Assembly (NCBI RefSeq): GCF_008000995.1
Contig: NZ_CP042828.1
Coordinates: 992,001-1,056,000 of the forward strand
Reading direction: 5' to 3'
DNA from: Ruania zhangjianzhongii
GTDB lineage: Bacteria > Actinomycetota > Actinomycetes > Actinomycetales > Beutenbergiaceae
DNA: 64,000 nucleotides
A model generated the notes under the pieces. The model saw only the letters and a program-made list of their open reading frames with translations. It was not told where the DNA came from and made no database searches. Position numbers and translations under genes: made by a program. This document shows positions 1 through 9,736 of the stretch, piece by piece (position 1 is the stretch's first letter; the number at the start of each line of letters is the position of its first letter).

Positions 1-594
1 GTCGCCGGTGCGCTGGAACCCGATCAGGTCCGCGCCGAGCAGCCCGTCGACCACCTCCTTGCGCCAGGTGAGCTGACCGAACAGCTCCACCGGCGGGAAC
101 GGGATGTGGTTGAAGAAACCGATCCGCACGTCCGGGCGCAGCCGGCGGAGCATCTGCGGGACGAGCTGGAGCTGGTAGTCGTGCACCCATACTGTGGCGT
201 GCTCGGCGGCCGCTTCGGCAGCAGCCTCGGAGAATCGGCGATTCACCTCCAGGTAGGCGTTCCACCAGTAGCGGTGATAGGTCGGGTCGACGATCACGTC
301 GTGGTAGAGCGGCCACAGGGTGGCGTTGGAGAACCCTTCGTAATAGTTCTCCACCTCCTGGGCGCTCAGCGGTACCGGAACCAGATGCATCCCGTCCGCC
401 TCGAACGGGTCCAGATCGGTGTCCGCGCGGCCGGACCAGCCCACCCAGGCGCCGTCCTGGGACTGCATCACCGGGTGCAGTGCGGTGACCAGGCCCCCTG
501 GGGAACGGTCCCAGGAGACCTTGCCCTTGCTGCTGACCTGCACGTCTACCGGCAGACGGTTGGCGACGACGACGAACTCGTGCGATCCAGTCAT
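1..594 (-). CDS. otsA: Trehalose-6-phosphate synthase (OtsA), 3' part cut off by the window edge
   Basis: The gene reads leftward from the ATG at 594 and runs off the window, so only the first 198 codons are present. The reading begins [18 protein letters not shown] and contains the GT20 hallmarks [26 protein letters not shown] and [10 protein letters not shown], which form part of the sugar-nucleotide and glucose-6-phosphate site. The family joins glucose from a nucleotide sugar to glucose-6-phosphate in the cytoplasm, giving trehalose-6-phosphate for osmoprotection and carbon storage. The catalytic C-terminal half lies outside the window. The kinase gene at 894 is divergent. Confidence 0.93.
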   Translation of the reverse strand, partial: MTGSHEFVVVANRLPVDVQVSSKGKVSWDRSPGGLVTALHPVMQSQDGAWVGWSGRADTDLDPFEADGMHLVPVPLSAQEVENYYEGFSNATLWPLYHDVIVDPTYHRYWWNAYLEVNRRFSEAAAEAAAEHATVWVHDYQLQLVPQMLRRLRPDVRIGFFNHIPFPPVELFGQLTWRKEVVDGLLGADLIGFQRTGD

Positions 595-893
595 GTCCCT
601 CACTCTTCGGTTGCCTTCCGCCAGGCTAGCCGGGGTGATGGGCCGGCGCAGCGCCGCCCCCAACGACGTCGACCCGCCCACCTCGGTTTGCCCGGCATCG
701 TCGCTTTGCCCGGCATCGTCGCTTTGCTCGGTACCGTCGCTTCCTCGGTCGCGGAACCGACAGATCGTGGCACACCGATGGCGGGGATCGCGTGTGGCCG
801 GGAGCACGGTGGCTGCGAGGGACCTGTGCAGGTGTCGGGGGTGCCCGGTGTGGGTCACCGCCCGGCGCCCGACGGTGGCGTAAGTTGCCTCGT
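595..893. other. Divergent intergenic region, otsA / kinase gene
   Basis: About 300 bases separate the starts of otsA (leftward) and the Ser/Thr kinase gene (rightward), so the promoters of both must lie here. Apart from the short tandem repeat at 687-740 I see no open frame with coding character and no convincing promoter match. Confidence 0.5.
687..740. repeat. Three tandem 18-bp units
   Basis: Units at 687-704, 705-722 and 723-740. The first two are identical (TTTGCCCGGCATCGTCGC); the third differs at three positions. They lie in the otsA/kinase divergent spacer. Function unknown; slippage-prone DNA is the simplest reading. Confidence 0.85.
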
Positions 894-2576
894 ATGACGG
901 GCGAGTCGGGCGATCAGCAGTCGCCGACCCGGGAGGTCGGGGGCTATCGCCTGCTGCACGCGCTCGGCACCGGCGGGATGGGGACGGTCTACGACGCGAT
1001 CGATGCCGAGGGCCGGCATGTGGCCCTCAAGCTGCTGCACCCAGCGTTCAGCGCCGACGAGGCCGCCCGGGAGCGGCTGCGCCGAGAGGTCGCCACTCTG
1101 CACCGGGTCAAAGGCGAGTCGGTGGCACGGGTACTGGACGCGGAGGCGGAGTCCGAAGAGGCGTTCATCGTCACCGAACTGATCGACGGGCAGTCGCTGG
1201 AGGAGTCGATCCGAGAGCACGGGCAGATGGACGCCGAGGAGCTCGCCGACCTGGCCGCCGGGCTTGCCGGTGCGCTGGAGTCGATTCACGGTGCCGGCGT
1301 GCTGCACCGCGACCTCAAACCCGGCAATGTGATGCTCACCGACGACGGTCCGGTGGTGATCGACTTCGGCATCTCCCAGCTCGCCGACGACCCGCGGATC
1401 ACCCAGACTGGTCTGGTCACCGGGACGCCGGGTTACGTGGACCCGCAGGTGATGCACGGCGCGAACCCCAATGCCGCCGGCGACTGGTGGGGCTGGGCCG
1501 CCGTCCTGGTGTTCGCCGCGACCGGACGGCAGCCGTTCGGCCGCGGCCCCGGGGTCCTGATGCGGGTGGAGTCCGGCCGGGTGGACACCGAGGACCTGTC
1601 TCCACGGGTGGCGCAGGTGCTGCGGCGCGCGTTGCATCCGGACCCCGAACGCCGGATGCGGCAGGAGGTGGTGTGCACCGCGCTCGCTGAGCATGCAGCG
1701 GGCCGGGACGTGACCGCGCTGCTCGCCGATCACGAGGAACAGGTCACCGGTGCCGACGGGGAACCGGAGCGGGCCGACGCCCCCGCAGTGCTGCCGCCGT
1801 CCTACGCGCCTGGGACGGGAGCAACCGGCGCGGTTCCGGCCGAAGTCCTCGGACCGCGGACGGCCTATCTGCCCACCTCGATGCAGCCCGGCGGCGCTCC
1901 GGCTCCACCACCGCAAACCGCGATGCCTCCCGGCCCGCCCCCGGGCCAACCGGTGTGGCAGGCGACCGACGGGCAGTGGCCCGGCGGCCCAGCGGAGGCA
2001 CAGCTGCCTGCCTGGTTCCGGCCGCCGCCGGGACGCGGCTGGATCTCGCTGGCCTGGCTGATGGCCGTCGTGGCCCTCGGCCTGGTCTACCCCTCGTGGG
2101 TGCTGCTCACCCTGGTCGCCGTGACCGCCTTGCTCGGCGGGATCGGGTCGGCTGCGCAGGCGCTGCGGCAGCGCCGGCTGGAACGCGGCCCCGGGCGCTG
2201 GGACCGCACCCGGGTAGCGGCATCGTTCCCGGGACACCTGCTGCTGGGCATCTTGCTCACCCTGCCCGGGGTGATCGTCGGAGCTGCCGGCGGAGCGATC
2301 GTCTGGATCCTCGCCGTGGACACAGTGCCGGTGGCAGCGGTGCTGCCGATCACGGTGGCCGTGGTGGCGCTGCTGGTCTGGTGGACCCCGTCCAGCGGAC
2401 GGGCCCGGGAGGGTGAGCGGGTCGTGCTGCAGCACATCGCACCGCTCGGGTTGGGCGGGGCGCTCTGGGCTCTGATCGCGCTCGCGGTGGCGCTCGGTGG
2501 CCTGATGATCTACTTCCTCGGCGGCAACGCGCCGCAGTGGGCACCGTTCCCCGCCCCACCCACCTCGTTCTTCTGA
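894..2576 (+). CDS. Serine/threonine protein kinase with C-terminal membrane domain
   Basis: 560-residue Hanks-type kinase. The glycine loop GTGGMGTVY spans residues 25-33, the ATP lysine is K46, the catalytic loop HRDLKPGN has H138 and D140, and DFG begins at D157, followed by [11 protein letters not shown] as activation segment and P+1 region. After the kinase domain (to about residue 265) comes a Pro/Ala-rich linker, then several hydrophobic helices from about residue 380 to the end. The kinase would face the cytoplasm, anchored from its C-terminus. No extracellular PASTA or other sensor is visible. ATG 894 was chosen because kinase homology starts soon after it and the upstream in-frame extension is Arg/Gly-rich without family character. 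Substrates cannot be inferred from the neighbours. Confidence 0.92.
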   Translation: MTGESGDQQSPTREVGGYRLLHALGTGGMGTVYDAIDAEGRHVALKLLHPAFSADEAARERLRREVATLHRVKGESVARVLDAEAESEEAFIVTELIDGQSLEESIREHGQMDAEELADLAAGLAGALESIHGAGVLHRDLKPGNVMLTDDGPVVIDFGISQLADDPRITQTGLVTGTPGYVDPQVMHGANPNAAGDWWGWAAVLVFAATGRQPFGRGPGVLMRVESGRVDTEDLSPRVAQVLRRALHPDPERRMRQEVVCTALAEHAAGRDVTALLADHEEQVTGADGEPERADAPAVLPPSYAPGTGATGAVPAEVLGPRTAYLPTSMQPGGAPAPPPQTAMPPGPPPGQPVWQATDGQWPGGPAEAQLPAWFRPPPGRGWISLAWLMAVVALGLVYPSWVLLTLVAVTALLGGIGSAAQALRQRRLERGPGRWDRTRVAASFPGHLLLGILLTLPGVIVGAAGGAIVWILAVDTVPVAAVLPITVAVVALLVWWTPSSGRAREGERVVLQHIAPLGLGGALWALIALAVALGGLMIYFLGGNAPQWAPFPAPPTSFF

Positions 2577-2724
2577 CCGGCCATGGGGTGTCTGCCCGAT
2601 CGGTGAGTGGTCACTGCTGCGGGGTGGGGTCCACCAGCACCGGCGCACTTCTGCCCACTCGGCGTAGGGATGGCGCGGCGGCCGTGGGTTCCGACGACCG
2701 CGGTGGGCTGCGTATCCTGGGCGG

Positions 2725-3285
2725 ATGGTCCGGCGGATATCGGCACAGGTGCGCGCTCGTGCGCGCCCGCGCTCTGGCGCTGGCCTCACCGGCCCGCGCT
2801 CCGGTGGCGGACTGACTGCTCTTGCGCGCCCGCGCTCCGGTGGCACCCTCGCCGCGGTGGGTCTGGCCTGGTCGGCGCTGACCGTGCTGCTCTCCACGGT
2901 GCTGCGTCCGGCGGACTGCGTCGAAGCGGCCGGTATCACCGGTTTCGTTGCCCGCAACCTTGCCCAGATGCGGATGGCCGCCGAGTGCCCCACCGGCACC
3001 CTCGGCTACGGCCCGCACACTATGGCCGCAGTCGGCGCCGCCAGTGCGCTGCTGGCCAGCCTGGTGATCGCGCATGCCGCCGCTGGCGTGCTCGCGTACT
3101 GGCTCGGCCGCGCCGGCCGGGCGACCCGCGCGCTCATCGCCACTCTCAGCCGTCCTCTGCCCCGGCTACTGCGCCGCTGGCCCACCCCGGCCCGGGTGAC
3201 GCTGCCGGACTGGCGAGGTACCGCCGTCGTGCCCGCTTTCCTGAACCCCCCGGTGTGGCGGCGCGGCCCTCCGCTGCCGGCCTGA
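2725..3285 (+). CDS. Hypothetical small membrane protein
   Basis: 186-residue frame in the gap between the kinase and the thioredoxin-fold gene. The first 45 residues are Arg/Gly/Ser-rich and built from an imprecise repeat (RPRSG, GPRSGGG, RPRSGG). Two hydrophobic segments follow at about 45-62 and 102-125, with a basic, Pro-rich tail. I recognise no family. Same-strand placement and two plausible membrane helices favour a real gene, but the start is uncertain and the Arg-rich N-terminus may be non-coding. A downstream start, just before the first hydrophobic segment, is possible. Confidence 0.45.
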   Translation: MVRRISAQVRARARPRSGAGLTGPRSGGGLTALARPRSGGTLAAVGLAWSALTVLLSTVLRPADCVEAAGITGFVARNLAQMRMAAECPTGTLGYGPHTMAAVGAASALLASLVIAHAAAGVLAYWLGRAGRATRALIATLSRPLPRLLRRWPTPARVTLPDWRGTAVVPAFLNPPVWRRGPPLPA

Positions 3286-3417
3286 TCGCCCCTCCCTGCC
3301 AGCACGCAGGCCGACCCGGCGCGATCCTCTCGGCGGCCAGCTCCGCCACCGGCCTCAGCGGCCCAGCCGCGCCCCTACTTCGCCGCCCAGACCGCGGCCC
3401 GACCAAGGACACACTCG

Positions 3418-4185
3418 ATGGCACAGTCCAATAAGCTCAGCAAGACCGAGCGGCGCGAAGCCGCACGAAAAGAAGCCGAACGGCTCCGCAAGATCCAGGC
3501 GGCGAAAGAGAAGCGCAGCCGCCGGATCCTGATCGGCGTGGTGGCCGCCGTGCTCGCGCTGATCATCGCCGCTGTGGTGGTGATCGCGCTCCAGGCCAAC
3601 CGCACCCTGCTGTCCGACTTCGAGGGCGCCACCCCAGCCGGCTCCGATCTGAACGGCGGCATCCCGATCGGTGCAGACGGTGCCGGCTCGGCGAACGAGG
3701 GCGCCCCGGAGCTCGACGTCTACGTGGATTTCATGTGCCCGCACTGCGGCACGTTCGAGCAGATCAACGGTGAGGACCTCACCCAGGCTGCTGCCGACGG
3801 TGAAGTCACCGTGATCTACCACCCGGTGAGCTTCCTCAGCGACTACTCCGCGCGCGCCGCTGCCGCCTTCGCCGAGGTGGCCAACAGCGCACCGGAGAAC
3901 GCGATGGACTTCATGAACATCCTGTTCGCGAACCAGCCGACTGAGGGCGGGGACGGGCTGACCGATGAGCAGATCGCCGAGTTCGCGGTCGAGGCCGGCG
4001 TCCCGCAGGACGTGGCAGACACCCTGGCGGACGGCACCTATGCCGAGTGGGTGGATATCGCCACTCAGCAGGCCAGCCGGGACGGGGCCAGCAGCACCCC
4101 GACCGTGCTGCTCGACGGCGACGAGTGGGGTGGCAACTGGAACAACCCCGGTGAGCTGCTCGCCGCTGTGCAGGAGGCCGGCTGA
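3418..4185 (+). CDS. DsbA-family thioredoxin-fold protein, membrane-anchored
   Basis: 255 residues. A basic N-terminal 35 residues precede one membrane helix at about 37-60, so the rest is extracytoplasmic. The thioredoxin-fold domain (PF13462 type) carries the redox motif CPHC at C107 and C110 and a cis-Pro region near STPTVLLDG. Proteins of this type oxidise or isomerise thiols of secreted proteins in actinobacteria, often paired with VKOR; no VKOR gene is seen nearby. AAGGA lies about 9 bases before the ATG. A strong hairpin follows the gene at 4211-4250. Confidence 0.88.
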   Translation: MAQSNKLSKTERREAARKEAERLRKIQAAKEKRSRRILIGVVAAVLALIIAAVVVIALQANRTLLSDFEGATPAGSDLNGGIPIGADGAGSANEGAPELDVYVDFMCPHCGTFEQINGEDLTQAAADGEVTVIYHPVSFLSDYSARAAAAFAEVANSAPENAMDFMNILFANQPTEGGDGLTDEQIAEFAVEAGVPQDVADTLADGTYAEWVDIATQQASRDGASSTPTVLLDGDEWGGNWNNPGELLAAVQEAG

Positions 4186-4210
4186 CCTAGAGCCGGCCGC
4201 GGCGCCGGAG

Positions 4211-4250
4211 CCCTCCGCGCCCACGGCGATAGTGCCGTGGGCGCGGAGGG
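4211..4250. terminator. 17-bp perfect hairpin after the thioredoxin-fold gene
   Basis: Arms 4211-4227 and 4234-4250 pair over 17 bp with loop GATAGT. The following bases TGATTGTTG hold only a weak T-run, as is common in actinobacteria. It lies 25 bp after the stop codon at 4185 and isolates the tRNA downstream. Confidence 0.8.
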
Positions 4251-4431
4251 TGATTGTTGAGCGCGGGCGGTGGGTCGCCTCGCCCAGCGGCAGGGGCACG
4301 TGGGCGGCTGCGGCGCCGAGCGCGCTTCTGCCGAACTGCCGACGGCGGAGCGCACCGGGATCTGTCCGGTTTCGCCTTCCGCCGGGCGCATCTGGCACAC
4401 TTTCTGAGTCCGGCGCGCTGCCGCCGGGCGC

Positions 4432-4507
4432 GCCACCTTAGCTCAGTTGGTAGAGCACTCGCCTTGTAAGCGAACGGTCGTCGGTTCGAGTCCGACAGGT
4501 GGCTCCA
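4432..4507 (+). tRNA. tRNA-Thr (anticodon TGT)
   Basis: A full cloverleaf can be drawn: acceptor arms GCCACCT (4432-4438) and AGGTGGC (4497-4503), D-arm GCTC...GAGC, anticodon loop CTTGTAA with TGT at 4465-4467, and T-arm GTCGG TTCGAGT CCGAC. The discriminator is T4504 and CCA is encoded at 4505-4507. The outermost anticodon-stem pair is a C-A mismatch. Confidence 0.95.
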
Positions 4508-4627
4508 CGGGACACGGCACTGCACTCTCACGCACCCGGCGACCGTTGCGGCGTGACCTGGTCGCCGAGCACTGGCCCGGTAGTCCCCAGTGACGCTGGC
4601 GGCGCCCGGCGGGCGTACCGTAGAGGG

Positions 4628-5470
4628 GTGACTTCTCCTCTCCCCTACGTGATCGCCGGGTCCGAGGCCACCGGCGGTGCTGGCATCCAGGTGGACCTGA
4701 AAACCTTCCAGGCGCTGGGCACCTACGGCATGGGCACGCTCACCTGCATCGTCTCCTTCGACCCGAAGAACGGCTGGGCGCACCGGTTCGTCCCGGTCGA
4801 GGCGCAAGTGATCGCTGACCAGATCGAGGCCGCCACCTCCTGCCACGACCTGGACGTGGTGAAGATCGGCATGCTCGGCACCCCGGCCACGATCGACGCT
4901 GTGGCCGCCGGGCTGGCCACCCAGCAGTGGCGGCACGTGGTGCTCGACCCGGTGCTGATCTGCAAGGGGCAGGAGCCCGGTGCCGCTCTGGACACCGATA
5001 ACGCGCTGAAGGCGCAGATCCTCCCCGCCGCCACCGTGGTCACCCCGAACCATTTCGAGGCCCGCACCCTGGCCGGGATGGACCGGATCGACTCGGTGGC
5101 GGACCTGGCCGAGGCGGCCCGACGCATCCACGACCTCGGCCCCAGGTACGTCATTGCCAAGGGTGGGGTCGAGCTGGGCGGACCGGACGCCGTCGACGTG
5201 CTCTACGACGGTGAGCGCACCACTGTGCTCGCCACCCCGAAGATCGGCGAGGAGCGGGCCAGCGGCGCGGGCTGCACGTTCGCGGCCGCAGTCACCGCCG
5301 AGCTGGCGAAGGGCACCGACATCCACGATGCCACGCTGATCGCCAAGCAGGTGGTCACCCAGGGCATCCTCGACCGGCGCGCCTCACACGCCCCGTTCGA
5401 CGCGGTCTACTTCGACGGCACCCTGCGGGCGGACGTGGCAGCCCTGGTGACAGTTTCCACACTGGCCTGA
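4628..5470 (+). CDS. pdxK: Pyridoxine/pyridoxamine kinase (PdxK/ThiD ribokinase family)
   Basis: 280-residue ribokinase-fold kinase starting at GTG 4628, where family homology begins (YVIAGSEATGGAGIQVDLKTF). It has TYGMGTLTCIV and DPKNGW, which match the Gram-positive PdxK subgroup better than thiamine-pathway ThiD, and the anion-hole/catalytic motif SGAGCTF at 212-218. The family phosphorylates pyridoxal, pyridoxine or pyridoxamine (or HMP in ThiD) with ATP in the cytoplasm. No thi genes are adjacent, which supports vitamin B6 salvage. It stands alone after the tRNA. Confidence 0.85.
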   Translation: MTSPLPYVIAGSEATGGAGIQVDLKTFQALGTYGMGTLTCIVSFDPKNGWAHRFVPVEAQVIADQIEAATSCHDLDVVKIGMLGTPATIDAVAAGLATQQWRHVVLDPVLICKGQEPGAALDTDNALKAQILPAATVVTPNHFEARTLAGMDRIDSVADLAEAARRIHDLGPRYVIAKGGVELGGPDAVDVLYDGERTTVLATPKIGEERASGAGCTFAAAVTAELAKGTDIHDATLIAKQVVTQGILDRRASHAPFDAVYFDGTLRADVAALVTVSTLA

Positions 5471-5572
5471 GACTCACCCGGTGGCGACTCACGTGTTCCA
5501 ACTCGAGCAGGCGGCGCGGGTGGTGGGCACGGATCCGCTGGGTAGGCAGCGCCCCGGCCATAGGGTTAGGCC

Positions 5573-7669
5573 ATGCGTCCTGAACACCTGAGCCTCTTCC
5601 GTATGCCCGGCCGCGCCGCGGTGCACCCCGACGGCACCTGGGCAGTGGTCTCCATCGCCCGACCGGACACCGAGGAGGACACCTACCCGGCCACCCTCTG
5701 GCGAGTGGACCTCACCGACGGCTCCACCACGCCGTTCAGCCACGGGTGGCGGGATACCCAACCGACTTTCTCCCCGGATGGCAAGCGGCTCGCCTATCTC
5801 CGGCAGGCCAAGGGCGACAAGCCGCAGCTCGCCCTGCTGGACCTGACCGGCGGGGAGCCGGAGGTGCTCACCAGCCATCCGCTCGGCGTCTCCGGTGCAC
5901 CCGAGTTCTCTCCGGACTCGACCAGGATCGCCTACACCGCCCGGGTTCCGGAGCAGGGCAGGTACGGCACGGTCGACGGCGTAGGTCCGGGTGCGGAGCC
6001 GCCTCGCCACATCACCCGGTTCAGCTACCGGCGGGATGGGGCCGGCTTCTACCTCGACCGGCCCCAGCACGTGTTCGTCGTCGAGGTGCCCGATCCGGCG
6101 GACCCGACCGCCGATCTGCCCCGCCGGGACGCGACGGGAACTGTGGCCCGTGGGGGTGGCGACGCGCAGCGCGGCGGCGACGATCAGAGTGCGCACACCG
6201 ACGCCGGCGCAGCAGGCAGTGCGAAAGACACCGACAAGGACCAGCCGAAGCCGGTGACCCGGCCAGGGGTGAGCGGCCGGCAGATCACCACGGTCGACGA
6301 GGATCACGACAGTCCGGTGTGGACCCCGGACGGGACGCACCTGGTGGTGGCACGGTCCCGGCCGGACGCACTCGCCGGGGTCCTCGCGGTGCACGCCGAC
6401 CAGCCGGGATCGCCCGACCAGAGCCTGGAGGTCGGCCAGCTGGTCCCCGGTCCGGTCGCGTTCAGCACCGACGGGAGCACACTCTGGCTGCTGCTGTCCG
6501 ACTACGGCCCGGACCAGAGGGATTTCATCGGCCCTGCTCCGGCGCTGCACCGCGCCGACTGGGACAGCGCCCGCGTGCAGCTCGCACCCGGCTCGCTGCA
6601 GCGGCTCACCGACCCGGAGGAGATGCCGCTGGCCGGCGCCCTCGAGGTGGCCGGCACCGATGTGCTGCTCGGCCGGCAGCACCGCGGCACCACCGAGGTG
6701 CTGCGCTACCGGGCCGGGGAGCTGAGCACCGCCTACTCGGGTGAGGTGGAGACCAGCGCAGTGCGCGCCGTCGGCCCCGACGGCGCCGCCGTGGTGACCG
6801 CCGCGAGCGCGGACAGCGCCGGCGACCTCTGGCTGCTGCCGGCCGGGGGCGAGGCCACGCGGTTGACCGACCTCGGCGCCCGCCTGCGCGCCGAAGCGGG
6901 AGTGATCAGCCCCGAGGAGCGGGAAGCCACCAGCCCGGACGGGTACCCGGTGCACGGCTGGGTCGCCGTACCGGAGGGGGAGGGGCCGCACCCGGTGCTG
7001 CTGCTGATCCACGGTGGACCGCACGCCCAGTACACGCCCACGTTCTTCGACGAGGTGCAGACCTACGCCGGTGCCGGCTACGCCGTCGTGTTCTGCAACC
7101 CGCGGGGTTCTGCCGGGTACGGGCGCGCGCACGGCCGCGCGATCACCGGTGGCTTCGGCGACAGGGATGCGGCGGACGTCCTCGCCTTTCTCGATGATGC
7201 GCTGACCGATCCGCGGTTGGACGCCCAGCGCGTCGGCGTGCTCGGTGGTTCCTACGGCGGCTACATGACCGCCTGGCTGACCACCCGCACCGACCGGTTC
7301 GCCGCGGCCATCGTCGAACGCGGGTTCCTCGACCCGGCCAGCTTCGTCGGCTCGGCGGACATCGGCTGGTTCTTCTCCCAGGCCTACGTCGGCTCCGATC
7401 CGGAGCAGGTAGCCGCGCAGAGTCCGATGGCCCACCTGGACAAAGTCAGCACCCCCACGCTGGTGATCCACTCCGAGCAGGACTGGCGCTGCCCGGTGGA
7501 GCAGGGCCAGCGCTGGTACGTGGGGCTGAAGCAGCGGGGTGTACCGACCGAGCTGCTGCTGTTCTCCGGTGAGGGGCACGAGCTCAGCCGGGCCGGGACC
7601 CCCAAGCACCGGCTGGCGCGGTTCGAGCACATCCTGCGCTGGTGGGAGAGGTACCTGCCGGTGGGCTGA
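5573..7669 (+). CDS. S9 family prolyl-oligopeptidase-type peptidase
   Basis: 698 residues. The N-terminal half is a TolB-like beta-propeller with repeats of the type PTFSPDGKRLAY. The C-terminal alpha/beta-hydrolase domain begins near residue 450 with HGGPHAQY. The triad is visible: Ser560 in GGSYGGY, Asp637 in SEQDWRCP, His669 in GEGHELS. No signal peptide is seen, so it is probably cytoplasmic and cleaves short or acylated peptides. An Asp/Gly/Lys-rich insert at about 180-230 sits within the propeller. It converges on the acyl-CoA dehydrogenase gene with a gap of six bases. Confidence 0.9.
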   Translation: MRPEHLSLFRMPGRAAVHPDGTWAVVSIARPDTEEDTYPATLWRVDLTDGSTTPFSHGWRDTQPTFSPDGKRLAYLRQAKGDKPQLALLDLTGGEPEVLTSHPLGVSGAPEFSPDSTRIAYTARVPEQGRYGTVDGVGPGAEPPRHITRFSYRRDGAGFYLDRPQHVFVVEVPDPADPTADLPRRDATGTVARGGGDAQRGGDDQSAHTDAGAAGSAKDTDKDQPKPVTRPGVSGRQITTVDEDHDSPVWTPDGTHLVVARSRPDALAGVLAVHADQPGSPDQSLEVGQLVPGPVAFSTDGSTLWLLLSDYGPDQRDFIGPAPALHRADWDSARVQLAPGSLQRLTDPEEMPLAGALEVAGTDVLLGRQHRGTTEVLRYRAGELSTAYSGEVETSAVRAVGPDGAAVVTAASADSAGDLWLLPAGGEATRLTDLGARLRAEAGVISPEEREATSPDGYPVHGWVAVPEGEGPHPVLLLIHGGPHAQYTPTFFDEVQTYAGAGYAVVFCNPRGSAGYGRAHGRAITGGFGDRDAADVLAFLDDALTDPRLDAQRVGVLGGSYGGYMTAWLTTRTDRFAAAIVERGFLDPASFVGSADIGWFFSQAYVGSDPEQVAAQSPMAHLDKVSTPTLVIHSEQDWRCPVEQGQRWYVGLKQRGVPTELLLFSGEGHELSRAGTPKHRLARFEHILRWWERYLPVG

Positions 7670-7675
7670 GCAGGC

Positions 7676-9583
7676 TTACCGGTAGCGGCGCCGCACCCCT
7701 GGCTCAGTGGACGGGCCGTGCTGGGGGTCGGCGATCCACGGTCCGGTACCCTCGCTCGGGTCGAGCACCCCGGCCTCGGCCCAGGTGAGGTCCCCGGCGA
7801 GCACCCGGGCAGCGAGCTTCTCGTCCGGTGCGTCGGTGTTCACCCACAGCGCCCGGAACAGGGCCTCCACCCGCAGCCGGGACTGTCGGCAGAAGCCGTC
7901 GACCAGTGCTTGCGCCGAATCGTCGGCGCCGGGGCGGGCCGCGTAGGCGGACACGGCGGTGATCGCGAACAGCTCGGCACCGATGTCCACGATCCGGCCG
8001 AGGAAACCCTGCTTGTGCTCCAGACCGCCCTGCCAGCGGGCCATCCCGTAGAACGTGGACCGGGCCAGCCGGCGGCTCGCGCGCTCTACGTACCGCAGGT
8101 GCCGGGCGGACGGGCCGAGGTCGGCGTAGGAGGTCGGAGTATTGCCCGGTCCGGTGAGCAGGCGCGGCAACCAGGAGGCGTAGAACTTCGCCGCCGCCAC
8201 CAGGGCCTGGGAACGCTGCGCGGACGTGGCCTCGGGATCGATGATGTCCCCGGCCACGGCGAGGTGGGTGTCCACTGCCTCCCGCGCGATCAGCAGATGC
8301 ATGATCTCGCTGGATCCCTCGAAGACGCGGTTGATCCGCAGGTCCCGGAGCAGCTGCTCGGCCGGCACGGCTCGTTCCCCACGGGCGGCCAGCGAGGCGG
8401 CCGTCTCGTAGCCGCGGCCGCCACGCAGCTGCACCAGATCGTCGGCCACCTGCCACGCCATCTCCGAGCACCACAGCTTGGCCAGCGCGGCCTCGATCCG
8501 GATATCGGCGGCACCGGAGTCACTCAGCTCCCCGGCGATCTCCACCACGGCCTCCTGCGCATAGGCGGTGGCGGCCATGAACGCCAGCTTGTGCGCGACC
8601 GCCGGGTGCCGCCCGATCGGCCGGCCCCACTGCACCCGTTCGTTGCTCCACTCCCGGGCGATCTTCAGCGACCACTTGCTTGCCGCGACGCACAGCGCCG
8701 GGATGGACAGCCGCCCGGTGTTCAGCGTGGTCAGCGCGATCTTCAGGCCCTGTCCCTCCCGCCCGACGACGTTCCTCGCGGGTACCCGGACCTGGTGGAA
8801 CCGGGTGAGCCCGTTCTCCAGTCCTTTCAGCCCCATGAACGAGTTGCGCCGTTCGACGGTGATGCCCTCCGCGTCCCCCGCCACGACGAAGGCGGTGATG
8901 CCACCCTTGCCCCCCGCGTGCTCGGGCACCCGGGCCATCACCACCAGCAGCTCGGCCAGCACTCCGTTCGTGGTCCACAGCTTGACCCCGTCGAGCAGGT
9001 AGTCGCCGTCGGCGGTGGGAGTGGCGGTGGCGCGCAGTCGGGCCGGGTCGGAGCCGACGTCCGGCTCGGTGAGCAGGAACGCCGAGATGGCTCCGGCCGC
9101 GCAGCGCGGCAGGTACTCGGCCTTGAGTTCCTCGGACCCGAACTGCTTCACCGGTTCGGGTACCCCGATCGACTGGTGTGCCGAGATCAGGGCGCCGAGG
9201 CTGGGATGCGCCGACCCGATCAACATCAGCGCACGGTTGTAGTGCACCTGGCTCAGCCCGAGGCCGCCGTAGGCGGTGGGGATCTTGATGCCGAAGGTGC
9301 CGAGGTCGATCAGCCCGGCGAGCACCTCGTCACTGATGGAGTCCTCGGCCTCGATCCGTGCGCCGTCGACGTGCTCGCTCAGGTGGCTGGCCAGCCGGTC
9401 CAGGAAGGCCTCACCCCGGGCGTGCTGCTCCGGGTCGGCCGCTACTCGTGGCCAGACCAGGTCCGGGCGGAAGTCACCGAGGTAGAGCTGCTTGGCGAAC
9501 GACTCGTTCGCCCACTCGCTCTGCCGGGACTGCTCGGCTACCCGGCGCGCGTCGCGCTCGGTGACCTTCGGGGTGGTGCTCAT
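7676..9583 (-). CDS. Acyl-CoA dehydrogenase family protein (FadE type)
   Basis: 635 residues. It follows the ACAD plan: an N-terminal helical domain, the mid beta domain with LTEPDVGSDPARLRATA (FAD and substrate contact), and the C-terminal helical domain with VQLRGGRGYETA and INRVFEGSSEIMHLLIAREA, followed by an extension of about 150 residues as in long-chain enzymes. It would oxidise an acyl-CoA to the enoyl-CoA using FAD. The start at 9583 has AGGAGG seven bases upstream; the frame is open farther upstream but crosses the promoter region. It is divergent from an alpha/beta hydrolase, and the shared control region holds two TetR-like operators. Confidence 0.92.
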   Translation of the reverse strand: MSTTPKVTERDARRVAEQSRQSEWANESFAKQLYLGDFRPDLVWPRVAADPEQHARGEAFLDRLASHLSEHVDGARIEAEDSISDEVLAGLIDLGTFGIKIPTAYGGLGLSQVHYNRALMLIGSAHPSLGALISAHQSIGVPEPVKQFGSEELKAEYLPRCAAGAISAFLLTEPDVGSDPARLRATATPTADGDYLLDGVKLWTTNGVLAELLVVMARVPEHAGGKGGITAFVVAGDAEGITVERRNSFMGLKGLENGLTRFHQVRVPARNVVGREGQGLKIALTTLNTGRLSIPALCVAASKWSLKIAREWSNERVQWGRPIGRHPAVAHKLAFMAATAYAQEAVVEIAGELSDSGAADIRIEAALAKLWCSEMAWQVADDLVQLRGGRGYETAASLAARGERAVPAEQLLRDLRINRVFEGSSEIMHLLIAREAVDTHLAVAGDIIDPEATSAQRSQALVAAAKFYASWLPRLLTGPGNTPTSYADLGPSARHLRYVERASRRLARSTFYGMARWQGGLEHKQGFLGRIVDIGAELFAITAVSAYAARPGADDSAQALVDGFCRQSRLRVEALFRALWVNTDAPDEKLAARVLAGDLTWAEAGVLDPSEGTGPWIADPQHGPSTEPGVRRRYR

Positions 9584-9675
9584 TATCGCCTCCTCGCGAT
9601 ATCCGGTACTGGCAGTATGCGCTACTTTTCCAGGCTCCGCCCGGGAGACGGCGCAACCTCGTCCTTCGCCACACC

Positions 9676-9722
9676 TTGAACGATCATTCGAAACAAGGTA
9701 TAACAGCCTAGAACGATCATTC
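9676..9722. promoter_or_regulatory. Divergent promoter with two TetR-type operators
   Basis: For the hydrolase gene, -35 TTGAAC (9676-9681) and -10 TATAAC (9699-9704) are separated by exactly 17 bp. Two copies of the imperfect palindrome GAACGATCATTC lie at 9678-9689 (over the -35) and 9711-9722 (over the expected start of transcription). On the other strand TTGAAT and TATACC can serve the dehydrogenase, so the two promoters may share the TATA box. The operators match the palindrome before the TetR gene (11874-11895). Confidence 0.75.
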
Positions 9723-9736
9723 AAGGAGGTGCCGGT

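Noticed and set aside
106-897. Rightward frame of 263 codons with PGIVAL repeats
   Set aside because: Opposite to otsA over most of its length and explained by the 18-bp tandem repeat; no family character.
855-2999. 714-codon leftward frame over the kinase gene
   Set aside because: Composition is Arg/His/Gly/Pro-rich with no recognisable motif. The rightward kinase motifs explain the region.
5489-7630. 713-codon leftward frame over the S9 peptidase gene
   Set aside because: Shadow of a high-GC gene; the triad of the peptidase is intact on the other strand.
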